From Plebeiibacterium marinum (lineage in GTDB: Bacteria; Bacteroidota; Bacteroidia; Bacteroidales; Marinilabiliaceae): 64,000 nt of DNA. Of the stretch, positions 29,741 through 39,324 are shown in pieces. Position 1 is the first letter of the stretch; every line of letters begins with the position of its first letter. The notes under the pieces were generated by a model, which searched no databases, was not told the origin of the DNA, and saw only the letters and a program-made list of their open reading frames with translations. The stretch covers positions 101,062 to 165,061 of the forward strand of contig NZ_JAPDPI010000004.1 in NCBI RefSeq assembly GCF_026013615.1, read 5' to 3'. The position numbers and the translations under genes are program-made.

Positions 29741-32560
29741 TTATATTGAAAACCTGGATTTCTCAGAAAAATACTTATGCTGTTTCAATATTTCATGTCT
29801 GTCTTTTCCTTCAACGCATTGCAAACCACAGTATTTGTTTTTAAGCTCACAATGACATTTTTTAAATACCTTATCTATAATTTCCTTTTGCCCCACCATA
29901 TGCAATCCATTTAAACCTGTGGCAGGACTACCGCTTGCCAAACGGGCGATGGGCACCAAACTCACACCTTTAAACATACCCCTGATATACTTCCACGCCC
30001 CCATATTTTCCGGCTCTTCCTGCACCCACAAATGCAATAGGGCATTTTTATACCTATCCAAAACAAGTTGCAGTTGTTCTTTGGGGAAAGGATGCAGTTG
30101 TTCTATCCGAACCAATGCAATATCCCGTGCTTCCAGTTCTTCTTTTCTGGCAAGGAGGTCGTAATATATTTTACCAGAGCAAAACACCACCCTTTTTACC
30201 AGGTCAACATCTACGTTATTATCGTCAATCACTTCCTGAAAACTGCCTTCCGAAAGCTCTGCAAGTGCAGAGGTACATTTAGGATGGCGCAGCAAACTCT
30301 TTGGCGTAAATGCCACTAACGGTATCCTGATATCGCGCTTTACCTGCCTGCGTAACAAGTGGAAGAAATTTGCCGGAGTAGTACAATTCACAACTTGCAT
30401 ATTATTATTAGCTGCAAGAGACAGGAAGCGCTCTATCCGCGCACTGGAATGCTCAGGTCCCTGCCCTTCAAATCCATGGGGTAAAAACAAAACCAAACCG
30501 TTCATCAATCCCCATTTTTCTTCGGCAGAACTAATATACTGATCGATAATTACCTGGGCCACATTATAGAAATCTCCAAACTGAGCCTCCCAGATGGTTA
30601 ATCCCCCTGGGGTTGCCAGGGCATATCCATATTCATAGCCCATAACCCCATATTCAGACAAAGAGGAATTGTAAACATCAAAAACAGCCTGATCATCAGA
30701 AATATTTTTCAATGGGAAATACAATTTCTCTGTATCCTGAATAACCAATCCGGCATGACGGTGGGCAAAAGTACCCCGCACACTGTCCTGCCCACTAATC
30801 CTGACAGGGCTTCCTTCAGTAACAAGTGATGCATAGGCAAGCAATTCTCCCATAGCCCAATCCAGACGGTTCTCCTCAACCATTTTTTTACGGTCATCCA
30901 TTATCTTTACCGCCTTTTTAAAGAATGGAAGGTCATTGGGTAAATCAGTAATACTTTTACTCAATTTAAGCAAAGTTTCCTTATTTACTTTTGTTTCTAC
31001 CGGCAAAACAAAGTCTTTGGGTTCGGCATACCTGTAATCTTTCCAATCATCTTCCAGGAATCGCTGAATAACAACCTTATCAATCTTCTTTGAAGTTTCC
31101 AGTTGATCCTCCATATAAGCATCCAAGCCACTTTGCAGAGCATCCAACTCTTCTCTGGTATATATTTTCTCTTCAATTAACTTATTACCATATATATCCC
31201 GGGCATTGGGATGCCTTGAAATCTCTTTATATAAAGTAGGCTGGGTAAAACGCGGTTCATCACCCTCATTATGGCCATATTTACGATATGCCAGCACATC
31301 AATAAATACATCCGCATTAAATTTTTGCCTGAACTCAACGGCCAGCTCAATGGCATACACCATTGCCTCAGCATCATCTCCATTCACATGAAAAACAGGG
31401 CTCCGCGTAACTTTACCCACATCAGTGCAATAAGTACTGGAACGGGCATCCAGATAGTTGGTGGTAAACCCAACCTGATTATTGATAACAATATGTATGG
31501 TTCCTCCGGTTTTATACCCCCGCAGCTGGCTCATTTGCACCACCTCATAAACAACGCCCTGGCCTGCGATAGCGGCATCTCCATGAATTACAACCGGAAT
31601 GGCCTTATTGTAATCGTTGCCGTACTTATTGTTGATTTTAGACCGGGTTATACCTTCGATAATGGGACCTACTGTTTCCAGGTGCGATGGGTTTGGAGCC
31701 AGGTTTACCCTTACTTTATGCCCTTCACGGGTAGTAACATCGTTTTGATAACCCAGATGGTATTTAACATCACCAAGGGAAATCCCCTCTGCGTATTCGT
31801 CGCCAACAAACTCCTTAAATATATTTTCGTAGGGCTTTTTTAGCACATTGGCCAAAACATTCAACCGTCCACGGTGAGCCATGCCTATCATCACTTCCTC
31901 TACCCCCAGTTCGGCACCTTTATTAATTAAAGCTTGCAATCCCGGAATGATCACCTCTGAACCTTCGAGCGAAAAACGCTTTTGCCCCACAAATTTCTTA
32001 TGGATAAACCCTTCAAAACCTGCGGCCACATTGAGCTGGTCGTATATACATTTTTTCTTTTCTTCAGAGAAATCCGGGGTATTCCGATCAGATTCCATTT
32101 TGAACATCAGCCAATCTACAACTTCAGGATGCCTAATATACAGATATTCCACAGCAACAGATTCGCAATAGGTTTGTTTTAAGTGGGCTATAATATCCTT
32201 CAACTTAGCCTTTCCCAATCCCAGCTTTGTCCCGGCTTCAAACTCGGTTTCCAGATCCGCCTTTTCCAGTCCAAAATTTTCAATATCCAAAGTAGGAAAA
32301 TACTTTCGGCGTTGCCTTACCGGGTTGGTTTTGGTAAACAAGTGTCCCCGCTGACGATAGCCATGAATAAGATTAGCCACATTAAATTCCTTAGCCACAC
32401 CTGTTTGAAGTGGCGAATCATAATTCTTACGGGCAAAATCAAATCCTTTAAAAAATAGCTGATAACTTTTGTCCACTGATTCCGGGTCTTCCAAATAGCT
32501 TTGATAGAGCTGTTCAATAGCTTCAATTTCACTATTCCCAACAAATGAAAATTCTTCCAT
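29741..32560 (-). CDS. odhA: 2-oxoglutarate dehydrogenase E1
   Basis: Thiamine-diphosphate decarboxylase of the 2-oxoglutarate dehydrogenase complex; 939 residues, normal length. The start MEEFSFVGNSEIEAIEQLYQ matches the short E1 N-terminus, so I use the ATG at 32560 rather than a TTG at 32590. Motifs are IGMAHRGRLNVLANV near 237, HGDAAIAGQGVVYEV (ThDP/Mg site) near 330, NNQVGFTTN near 363 and RKYGHNEGDEPRFTQP near 436. Co-transcribed with odhB, and it implies an oxidative TCA branch. Confidence 0.96.
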   Translation of the reverse strand: MEEFSFVGNSEIEAIEQLYQSYLEDPESVDKSYQLFFKGFDFARKNYDSPLQTGVAKEFNVANLIHGYRQRGHLFTKTNPVRQRRKYFPTLDIENFGLEKADLETEFEAGTKLGLGKAKLKDIIAHLKQTYCESVAVEYLYIRHPEVVDWLMFKMESDRNTPDFSEEKKKCIYDQLNVAAGFEGFIHKKFVGQKRFSLEGSEVIIPGLQALINKGAELGVEEVMIGMAHRGRLNVLANVLKKPYENIFKEFVGDEYAEGISLGDVKYHLGYQNDVTTREGHKVRVNLAPNPSHLETVGPIIEGITRSKINNKYGNDYNKAIPVVIHGDAAIAGQGVVYEVVQMSQLRGYKTGGTIHIVINNQVGFTTNYLDARSSTYCTDVGKVTRSPVFHVNGDDAEAMVYAIELAVEFRQKFNADVFIDVLAYRKYGHNEGDEPRFTQPTLYKEISRHPNARDIYGNKLIEEKIYTREELDALQSGLDAYMEDQLETSKKIDKVVIQRFLEDDWKDYRYAEPKDFVLPVETKVNKETLLKLSKSITDLPNDLPFFKKAVKIMDDRKKMVEENRLDWAMGELLAYASLVTEGSPVRISGQDSVRGTFAHRHAGLVIQDTEKLYFPLKNISDDQAVFDVYNSSLSEYGVMGYEYGYALATPGGLTIWEAQFGDFYNVAQVIIDQYISSAEEKWGLMNGLVLFLPHGFEGQGPEHSSARIERFLSLAANNNMQVVNCTTPANFFHLLRRQVKRDIRIPLVAFTPKSLLRHPKCTSALAELSEGSFQEVIDDNNVDVDLVKRVVFCSGKIYYDLLARKEELEARDIALVRIEQLHPFPKEQLQLVLDRYKNALLHLWVQEEPENMGAWKYIRGMFKGVSLVPIARLASGSPATGLNGLHMVGQKEIIDKVFKKCHCELKNKYCGLQCVEGKDRHEILKQHKYFSEKSRFSI

Positions 32561-32704
32561 AGATTTATTATTCCTTTTCAGCCTGATCAATTCCTAAATT
32601 ACACAGGCCAGAGATACTTACATCAATGCAATATATTAAAAAAATACTGTAAAGTTTCCCCTACAAATCTTATTTGCATCCCTCTTATTTTTGTTTGTTT
32701 ATTT

Positions 32705-32712
32705 TACTTTTG
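32705..32712 (+). promoter_or_regulatory. Putative -7 box for the AddB-like gene
   Basis: TACTTTTG fits TAnnTTTG, 28 bases before the ATG at 32741. Nearby TTTG motifs are at unsuitable spacing. Confidence 0.35.
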
Positions 32713-32740
32713 TACACTTAGTTTCAATCAATATTATCTA

Positions 32741-35647
32741 ATGACTATTTTTCTTCAACAACTGGCTCAATATTACTTTGATAAATATCAAACCAACATC
32801 TCTGATTTTTGTTTTGTATTTCCCGGAAGAAGGGCCGGATTATTTTTTCAGCAACACCTAAGCAAACTCACCCAAAAACCTTTATGGGCACCCGCTACGC
32901 TAACCATTAATGAGTTTATCCAGGAATTTTCAGAACATCAGATTGCAGATAAAATCACTCTTGTTTTTGAGCTTTACCAGGCTTATGAGGAGATATACAA
33001 AACAGGAACCAGTTTTGATGAGTTTCTGCCCTGGGGAGAAATCATACTAAATGATTTTGATGACATCGATAAATATATGGCCGATGCCAGGCAAGTTTAT
33101 TCAAACCTGCTTTCCATTAAAGAAATTGAAGATGATTATAGTTTCTTAACCCAGGACCAGATAGAAACCATACAAAGCTTTTGGCACAGTTTTAATCCCC
33201 ACAAGCTATCCGAACATCAACAGGAGTTTGTTAAGATATGGGAACGGTTATTTGATCTGTACACCTCTTTCAATCAAAAACTAAAAGAGAAAAACATTAC
33301 ATACGAAGGCGCAGTATATAAACGCATTGCCCAAAACATCATAAACAAAACACCATTAAATATAAAGTATCCCAAAACCATTTTTGTAGCCTTTAACGCA
33401 CTGAACGAATGCGAAAAAAAGCTCTTCAACCACCTGCAGATTGCCAACAAAGCAGATTTTATTTGGGATACGCCTGAATGGCTATTATCAAAGGCTCCCT
33501 GGAGCAAAAACCCGTTTGAAAATCCCAAAAAACATGAAGCTATCAGGTTTATAGAGGAAAACCTAATCAACTTCCCTCCTCCAAACGACTGGCATTTAGC
33601 TGGAAACCAAAATCTCCCTAACATCAAAATTACATCTGTAGCCTCAGATACTGCCCAAACACAGATTGTCAATGATTTTTTGCAAAAGAATTCTGCAGAC
33701 AAATCCTCAACCAAAACAAAAGGTGTTGATTCGGCACTTAAAGACGCTATAATACTAACCGATGAGAGTTTGCTTTTACCTACCCTTCATGCCATTCCCC
33801 TGGAAGTGGGAAAAGTAAACATCACGATGGGGTATCCCATCAAAAACACCCCTGCTTATGGGCTACTTGAACTTATTTTCGACTTGCAAAAAAACAGCAG
33901 AAAAACCAAGGCCGGTAAAACCTGGTTTTATTTTAGAAATGTACTACCCATATTAACGCACCAGTACCTTGAACCGCTTGCTGGAGACCTAAATAAAGAG
34001 TTGGTAAAGAACATTACGCGGCAAAATAAAACCTACATTGAAGCAAACGAATTACAAAAAAGCAAATTACTAATTTCTATTTTCCGGAATCTGGATAACT
34101 GTAAGGATTTTTCGGAGTACCTAAGCGACTTGCTTTACCTGATCCACACAAAGATTGCAGATGAGGATAACAGCATGGTAATTGAAAAGGAGTTTATTTA
34201 CCAACTCTATTTGTCGGTAACCCAACTTTCTGATTTAATCAACAAATTAAACATTGATATACAAATCGATACCTGGATTAAGCTTTTTAAGCGTGCAGCC
34301 GACCTTAAAAGCATCCCCTTTAGTGGAGAACCCCTTAAAGGACTGCAACTTATGGGGATTTTGGAGACACGGGGACTGGACTTTGAAAACCTGATTATCC
34401 TGAACATGAATGAAGGGACCTTTCCTCAATCCGGCGCCACCAATTCATTAATCCCCTATACATTACGAAACGCATTTAAACTACCAACCATAGAACATCA
34501 GGATTCCATATTTGCCTACTATTTTTACAGGCTGATTCACCGCGCAAAAAATGTTCTGTTGCTCTACAATTCATCGGCCCAGGGAATGCAAACCGGAGAA
34601 ATGAGTCGCTTCCTGTTTCAGTTAAAATACGAATATCCCCCGGAAAAACTAAGTCTTTCAACAGCTGTTGACCACATCAACATCTCTACACCAAAAACTT
34701 ATTTTGTAAACAAAGATGAAAAAGTAATGGGGATTTTGAAACAGTATTTAAACAATGGAGAAAGGAAACTATCGCCCAGTGCTTTAAGCACCTATTTTGA
34801 ATGCCCGATAAGGTTCTATTACAAATACATTTTAAACGCCTCGGAGCCGGACGAGATAACAGAAGAAATTGACCCCAGGATATTTGGAACCCTGTTTCAT
34901 GAAACCGTAGAGGAACTATATAAACCTTTTATAAACAAAGAAGTATTACCTGAAGACATATTAAAAATTGCCAACGATAAAAAGAAAATAAACGAAGCCT
35001 TACAATCCAGTTTTAACAAATATTTCAGCACACAATTAAATCACAGCGACTTTACTGATATTCAGGGGAAAAATGCCTTGATCTATGACATTATAATCAA
35101 ATACATACAACAGTTTCTGGTTGTTGAAAAAAAACATGCTCCGTTCAAGCTTATCGGACTTGAAAAAAAGGTTAAATCATTTATAGCAATTGACGCCAAC
35201 AATAAAGTAAACATTGGCGGAACCATTGACCGCCTGGATGAAAAGGAAAACCAGATAAGGGTAATTGATTACAAAACCGGATCGGGAGAAGACTTTTTTG
35301 CAGAGGTTGATGAGCTGTTTATGGAATCAAAACACAAAAACAAAAAGGCAATATTCCAAACCCTGCTGTACAGCTACATCTTACAAAACCAATCACCAGA
35401 AGGTAAAAGTTTTATTCCGGGTGTTGTTTGGATCAAAAAGATATTTACATCTCCCGACTATGCATTAAAAAAAGGCACAGCAACAAGAAATGAAAAACTA
35501 ACGCTAAAAATAGTTGAGCAGGAATATATTACAGAGTTAAGAGAGAAGCTTAAAATACTTTTTGATCCTCGGGTACCATTTTCACAAACCGAATATCCTG
35601 ACAATTGTAAGGTGTGCAATTATAAGGGAATCTGCGGAAAACAGTAG
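32741..35647 (+). CDS. AddB-like PD-(D/E)XK nuclease with Fe-S cysteines
   Basis: A 968-residue cytosolic protein built like AddB, the nuclease/helicase-fold partner in double-strand break repair. N-terminal PGRRAGLFFQQ (degenerate nucleotide site, near 28) is followed by the helicase-like ETRGLDFENLIILNMNEG near 548. The nuclease domain has FECPIRFYYKYIL near 686 (first cluster Cys) and FGTLFHET near 718. The active site GTIDRLDEKEN...VIDYKTG lies near 827-846, and the final CKVCNYKGIC closes an Fe-S cluster. The expected AddA helicase gene is not adjacent. It converges on trmD with only 2 bases between the stops. Confidence 0.85.
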   Translation: MTIFLQQLAQYYFDKYQTNISDFCFVFPGRRAGLFFQQHLSKLTQKPLWAPATLTINEFIQEFSEHQIADKITLVFELYQAYEEIYKTGTSFDEFLPWGEIILNDFDDIDKYMADARQVYSNLLSIKEIEDDYSFLTQDQIETIQSFWHSFNPHKLSEHQQEFVKIWERLFDLYTSFNQKLKEKNITYEGAVYKRIAQNIINKTPLNIKYPKTIFVAFNALNECEKKLFNHLQIANKADFIWDTPEWLLSKAPWSKNPFENPKKHEAIRFIEENLINFPPPNDWHLAGNQNLPNIKITSVASDTAQTQIVNDFLQKNSADKSSTKTKGVDSALKDAIILTDESLLLPTLHAIPLEVGKVNITMGYPIKNTPAYGLLELIFDLQKNSRKTKAGKTWFYFRNVLPILTHQYLEPLAGDLNKELVKNITRQNKTYIEANELQKSKLLISIFRNLDNCKDFSEYLSDLLYLIHTKIADEDNSMVIEKEFIYQLYLSVTQLSDLINKLNIDIQIDTWIKLFKRAADLKSIPFSGEPLKGLQLMGILETRGLDFENLIILNMNEGTFPQSGATNSLIPYTLRNAFKLPTIEHQDSIFAYYFYRLIHRAKNVLLLYNSSAQGMQTGEMSRFLFQLKYEYPPEKLSLSTAVDHINISTPKTYFVNKDEKVMGILKQYLNNGERKLSPSALSTYFECPIRFYYKYILNASEPDEITEEIDPRIFGTLFHETVEELYKPFINKEVLPEDILKIANDKKKINEALQSSFNKYFSTQLNHSDFTDIQGKNALIYDIIIKYIQQFLVVEKKHAPFKLIGLEKKVKSFIAIDANNKVNIGGTIDRLDEKENQIRVIDYKTGSGEDFFAEVDELFMESKHKNKKAIFQTLLYSYILQNQSPEGKSFIPGVVWIKKIFTSPDYALKKGTATRNEKLTLKIVEQEYITELREKLKILFDPRVPFSQTEYPDNCKVCNYKGICGKQ

Positions 35648-35649
35648 AA

Positions 35650-36324
35650 TCACCCCAATAAATCAGGTCTTCTTTCTTTGGTTCTTTTGTAGGCCTGCTC
35701 CTCTTTCCATGCCTCAATTTTTTTGGCATCTCCTGATAGCAATACATCAGGAACCTTCCATCCGTTAAAATCTGCAGGCCTGGTATAAACGGGTGGAGCC
35801 AACAGGTTGTCCTGAAACGAATCTGTAAGAGCAGAAGTTTCATCAGAAATAACACCAGGGATCAAACGGATAACGCTGTCGGCAATAACAGCTGCAGCCA
35901 ATTCACCACCTGTCAGCACATAATCTCCAATAGAGAGTTCCATAGTAATATAATGATCACGCACCCTTTGGTCAACCCCTTTGTAATGACCACAAAGAAT
36001 CATTATATTTCCTTTTAAAGATAGTTGGTTGGCAATCCCCTGATTTAAAGTACTCCCGTCAGGTGTAACATATATTATTTCATCATATTCCCTTTCAGCT
36101 TTTAGCTTCTCAATCAACCTTGCAATAGGTTCAATTTGCATAACCATACCGGCTCCACCACTAAAAGCATAATCATCAACCTTTTTATGCTTATTGGTAG
36201 AGTAATCCCTGATATTATGGCAAACCAACTCCACAGCCCCCTTTTCCCGGGCTCTTTTAATAATTGATTCGCTAAATGGTCCCTGAAACATTTCAGGAAA
36301 TAATGTTAAAATATCAATCCGCAT
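35650..36324 (-). CDS. trmD: tRNA (guanine-37 N1) methyltransferase
   Basis: Methylates G37 of tRNAs reading CNN codons with SAM, which prevents frameshifting; 224 residues. The ATG at 36324 gives the family start [13 protein letters not shown]; a longer open frame upstream to 36393 lacks homology. The trefoil-knot SAM site is visible as [12 protein letters not shown], then [14 protein letters not shown], and GGAGMVMQ lies near 56. It does not sit in the usual rpsP-rimM-trmD-rplS operon. No terminator is visible between it and the AddB-like gene. Confidence 0.95.
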   Translation of the reverse strand: MRIDILTLFPEMFQGPFSESIIKRAREKGAVELVCHNIRDYSTNKHKKVDDYAFSGGAGMVMQIEPIARLIEKLKAEREYDEIIYVTPDGSTLNQGIANQLSLKGNIMILCGHYKGVDQRVRDHYITMELSIGDYVLTGGELAAAVIADSVIRLIPGVISDETSALTDSFQDNLLAPPVYTRPADFNGWKVPDVLLSGDAKKIEAWKEEQAYKRTKERRPDLLG

Positions 36325-36685
36325 CACCAAAATTTTGCTGCAAATATAACAATTAAGTAGTGGCAAAAAACGATGAAGACGGCACAAATCCATTTTTTAA
36401 GTAAAGTAGCATTTTTTACAAATTTCAACACAAACACAGGTTTAAAGGCTAAAAAAATTTGACATTTTAAGTATATATGATATATTCGTACTAGCAATGA
36501 AAAGAAATATTATACTACTTTTACTATAATAAATAGCAATTGGGTATAAAGCCGATGATTAAAGACAGCGTTCATGCAGACAGCCCGGATCATTCAGGGA
36601 AAGACAATGCAACACCGCTATCGTTAACCAATAGGTGCTGATGTTCATATTCTTGTTTTAAGAACTTATTTTACCACGAACTTTT
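36325..36685. other. Divergent intergenic region, trmD / DUF349
   Basis: About 360 bases. A minus-strand TATATTTG box (36341-36348) could serve trmD. The rest is AT-rich with no ORF, RNA gene or clear hairpin; promoters for the DUF349 gene must lie here but no consensus box stands out. Confidence 0.5.
36341..36348 (-). promoter_or_regulatory. Putative -7 box for trmD
   Basis: TATATTTG on the minus strand fits TAnnTTTG, 16 bases before the ATG at 36324; a TTTG lies upstream but with a 15-base gap, shorter than usual. Confidence 0.38.
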
Positions 36686-38692
36686 ATGCTGATGGAAGCA
36701 AATGATCTAAACAAATCCGGAGAAGAAAAAGAGTTGAATTCAACCAACGCTCCTGAAAATGCGCAAAATGAAAAAGCTGAACCAGAAACAGCTCCCCAAG
36801 AGGAACTAAATGAAGATCCTATAGAAGTAACAGATTCAAAGGATGCAGGTTCAGAAGGGCTTTCTGAAAAAGAAACTATTACAGAGCCTGCTTTAGAAAG
36901 CAAATCTGCACCAACTGAACAGGACCAACAGGCAGGGGCTGAAGGAGAGGAAGAGAAACCCGTTTTAGAAAAGGTTGACTTAACCATTTTATCCAGGGAA
37001 CAGCTGGTAAAAAGATTAAAATATATCACTTCTCATTTTGATATTTCTGAGATCAGAGATGAAGTCGAAGAAATAAAATCGATCTTTTACACCTTATACA
37101 ATAAAGAAGTAGAGGTACTCAAAGAGCGTTTTGTTGAATCCGGTGAATTAGAAGAAAACTTTGCTGCTCCAAACGATCCCCTTGAAATTGAGATCAAGGA
37201 GTTATTAAAAGATTTCAAACACAAGAAAATTGAGCTTGCTAAAAACCTTGAAGAAGAAAAAGAGAAAAACCTGGCAGCAAAAAATGAAGTTATTGAGGCT
37301 ATCAAGCACCTTATTAACCGTCAGGAATCTCTGAACGAAACATTTAACGAGTTCAGGACTTTACAACACCGCTTCCACGAAATAGGTCCCATCCCACAAA
37401 ATAAGGTCAGGGACACCTGGGATACCTATAATCTTCATATTGAAAACTTTTACAATTACGTAAAAATAAATAAAGAACTCAGGGATCTTGATTTAAAGAA
37501 AAACCTTGAACTAAAAACAGGGCTTTGCGAAAAGGCAGAAAAACTGATTGACGAACCTTTTGTTGTAAATAGTTTTAAAACCTTACAAAAATACCATGAT
37601 GCATGGAGAGAAATAGGCCCTGTTCCCAAAGAAGTAAAGGATGAGATATGGGAACGCTTTAAAGCTGCTACAACCATTATCAACCAAAAGCACCAGGCGT
37701 ACTTTGAAGGGATAAAAGATCAGCTAAAAGAAAATTTAAAGCTTAAAACTGAATTGTGCGAAAAAGCAGAAGCAATCCTTGCTGAAGCAGCACATTCACC
37801 CAAAGAATGGGAAGCAAAAAGTAAAAAGCTGATTGAATTGCAACAAACCTGGAAAACCATTGGCTTTGCCCCTAAAAAGGATAACAATGCCATTTATGAT
37901 AGATTCCGTGGTGCCTGCGATAAATTCTTTGAAGAAAAAAGAAACTTTTTCAAAGCATATAAAAACCAGCAACAGCAACATCTGATTGAAAAAACCAAAC
38001 TCTGTGAAAAAGCAGAGACCATGAAAGATAGTACTGACTGGAAAAAAACAACTGAGGAATTTATCCGGATCCAAAAACACTGGAAAGAAATCGGGCCGGT
38101 TCCCCGTCGCCAATCAGATGCCATCTGGCACAGATTCAGAAAAGCCTGTGATGAATTCTTTGATAACAAATCTAAATTCTTTAATCATGTTGATGAATCG
38201 CAAGACGACAACTTAAAGAAAAAAGAGGCCTTAATTGAAGAACTAAAGAACTTTAAAAATTGTGCCGATAACGAAGCAACATTTAACCAACTTCAGGATT
38301 ATCAGCGTCAGTTTGCTGAAATCGGCCATGTTCCATTCAAAGAAAAAGACCGCATTAACCAGCAGTTCAGAAATGAAATCAATAAGCATTTCGATAACCT
38401 GAACATGGATGAATACCATAAAAATGTACAGAAGTTTAGAAACCGGTTGGAAAATCTTAAAAACTCTGACCACCAGGATGATAAAATCAATCAGGAACGC
38501 CATAAGCTTCTGACAAAACTAAAACAACTAGAAACCGACATTACGGTTTGGGAAAACAACATTGGTTTCTTTGCAAAAAGCAAAAGCTCTGCTTCTTTAA
38601 TAAAAGACTTCCAACATAAAATTGAGAATGGTAAAAGAAACATTAAGCTTTTACAAGAAAAAATTGATATGCTGGATCATATGGAAGAGTAA
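36686..38692 (+). CDS. DUF349-repeat coiled-coil protein
   Basis: A 668-residue cytosolic protein with an acidic, low-complexity first 95 residues and then five DUF349 repeats. Each repeat ends in a variant of W.EIGPVP followed by an IW.RF.KA/ACD.FF helix; the clearest are near 305 (AWREIGPVP), 390 (TWKTIGFAP) and 460 (HWKEIGPVP). The C-terminus is coiled coil. The family is widespread in Bacteroidetes, and its molecular role is not established. The start is ATG at 36686 or the ATG two codons later. It is followed by a strong terminator. Confidence 0.88.
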   Translation: MLMEANDLNKSGEEKELNSTNAPENAQNEKAEPETAPQEELNEDPIEVTDSKDAGSEGLSEKETITEPALESKSAPTEQDQQAGAEGEEEKPVLEKVDLTILSREQLVKRLKYITSHFDISEIRDEVEEIKSIFYTLYNKEVEVLKERFVESGELEENFAAPNDPLEIEIKELLKDFKHKKIELAKNLEEEKEKNLAAKNEVIEAIKHLINRQESLNETFNEFRTLQHRFHEIGPIPQNKVRDTWDTYNLHIENFYNYVKINKELRDLDLKKNLELKTGLCEKAEKLIDEPFVVNSFKTLQKYHDAWREIGPVPKEVKDEIWERFKAATTIINQKHQAYFEGIKDQLKENLKLKTELCEKAEAILAEAAHSPKEWEAKSKKLIELQQTWKTIGFAPKKDNNAIYDRFRGACDKFFEEKRNFFKAYKNQQQQHLIEKTKLCEKAETMKDSTDWKKTTEEFIRIQKHWKEIGPVPRRQSDAIWHRFRKACDEFFDNKSKFFNHVDESQDDNLKKKEALIEELKNFKNCADNEATFNQLQDYQRQFAEIGHVPFKEKDRINQQFRNEINKHFDNLNMDEYHKNVQKFRNRLENLKNSDHQDDKINQERHKLLTKLKQLETDITVWENNIGFFAKSKSSASLIKDFQHKIENGKRNIKLLQEKIDMLDHMEE

Positions 38693-38720
38693 TTACATTT
38701 AATAAACATATTCCTATTTG

Positions 38721-38761
38721 AAAAGATGATTTGCAGATAAATAGCAAATCATCTTTTTTTA
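38721..38761 (+). terminator. Terminator after the DUF349 gene
   Basis: A 14-bp perfect stem AAAAGATGATTTGC / GCAAATCATCTTTT with a 9-base loop, continuing into a T-run. Confidence 0.88.
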
Positions 38762-38783
38762 TTCTTTATTATAAATATTATCT

Positions 38784-38814
38784 TTTGCAGAATCAGGTAT
38801 AATATCTAAATTTG
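38784..38814 (+). promoter_or_regulatory. Well-spaced Bacteroidetes promoter
   Basis: TTTG at 38784-38787, a 19-base gap, and TAAATTTG at 38807-38814: the best match in the window to the Bacteroidetes TTTG-N19-TAnnTTTG promoter. Transcription would start near 38821, 20 bases before the ATG at 38841, and may continue into the hem cluster, since no terminator follows that gene. Confidence 0.62.
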
Positions 38815-38840
38815 TTCACTGTTATTAATACAATATCTGC

Positions 38841-39194
38841 ATGTTTTTAATCGGGGTATTTTCTACACATATTACATATATTGTTTTAGCCTTATTATAT
38901 ATTTTTGGCTATGGCACATATGCCCTGAACCTAAAAAAACAAAAACATGAAGAACTTACTGAAGCAAAATCAATAAGTTTTGGTAAAACTGAATTAAAAA
39001 AAGATTCCGCAACTTATTTTTTTAATAAGCAGACATGTAAAAGCTGCACCAAAGCAATTGCACGCCAATTTATTAAAATCAAACATTGCTGCAACGAAAA
39101 AGAAGTCAAGAAAAAGAGCCTTATTTATCCGGTTTGGACGTGCTTCAACCATACTCTCCCCAATATAACACGCCCCTCGCCTAATTTGGCTTAA
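38841..39194 (+). CDS. Small single-span membrane protein, unknown
   Basis: A 117-residue ORF with one hydrophobic helix (about 3-28: IGVFSTHITYIVLALLYIFG) and a Lys-rich tail. The tail contains CKSC near residue 67 and a CC pair near 83, possible metal or disulfide sites. It is preceded by the best promoter in the window and lies 130 bases before hemA on the same strand, with no terminator between. I do not recognise a family. An overlapping minus-strand frame exists but has no promoter or family features, so I favour this strand. Confidence 0.5.
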   Translation: MFLIGVFSTHITYIVLALLYIFGYGTYALNLKKQKHEELTEAKSISFGKTELKKDSATYFFNKQTCKSCTKAIARQFIKIKHCCNEKEVKKKSLIYPVWTCFNHTLPNITRPSPNLA

Positions 39195-39261
39195 TAAATA
39201 CGGGTTTCTAAGTTTAAGGTCATCATATATAAAACATTGTACCTTATATGTATTGCACCCA

Positions 39262-39277
39262 TGTAACATTTGTTACA
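39262..39277. promoter_or_regulatory. Palindromic operator candidate upstream of hemA
   Basis: TGTAACA and TGTTACA are perfect 7-base inverted arms around TT, 48 bases before the hemA ATG. The size and symmetry suit a dimeric regulator; its identity is unknown. Confidence 0.4.
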
Positions 39278-39324
39278 AAATTGCATACAAGTTATTGTTA
39301 TATTTATCGGATAAAAGTTATTAT

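Noticed and set aside
31271..31843. 190-codon open frame on the plus strand inside odhA
   Set aside because: It is antisense to the conserved thiamine-binding core of odhA, has no family features, and is explained by codon bias of the real gene.
38994..39269. 91-codon minus-strand frame overlapping the small membrane protein before hemA
   Set aside because: No promoter box or recognisable features; the plus-strand frame has a well-spaced promoter and a membrane helix.
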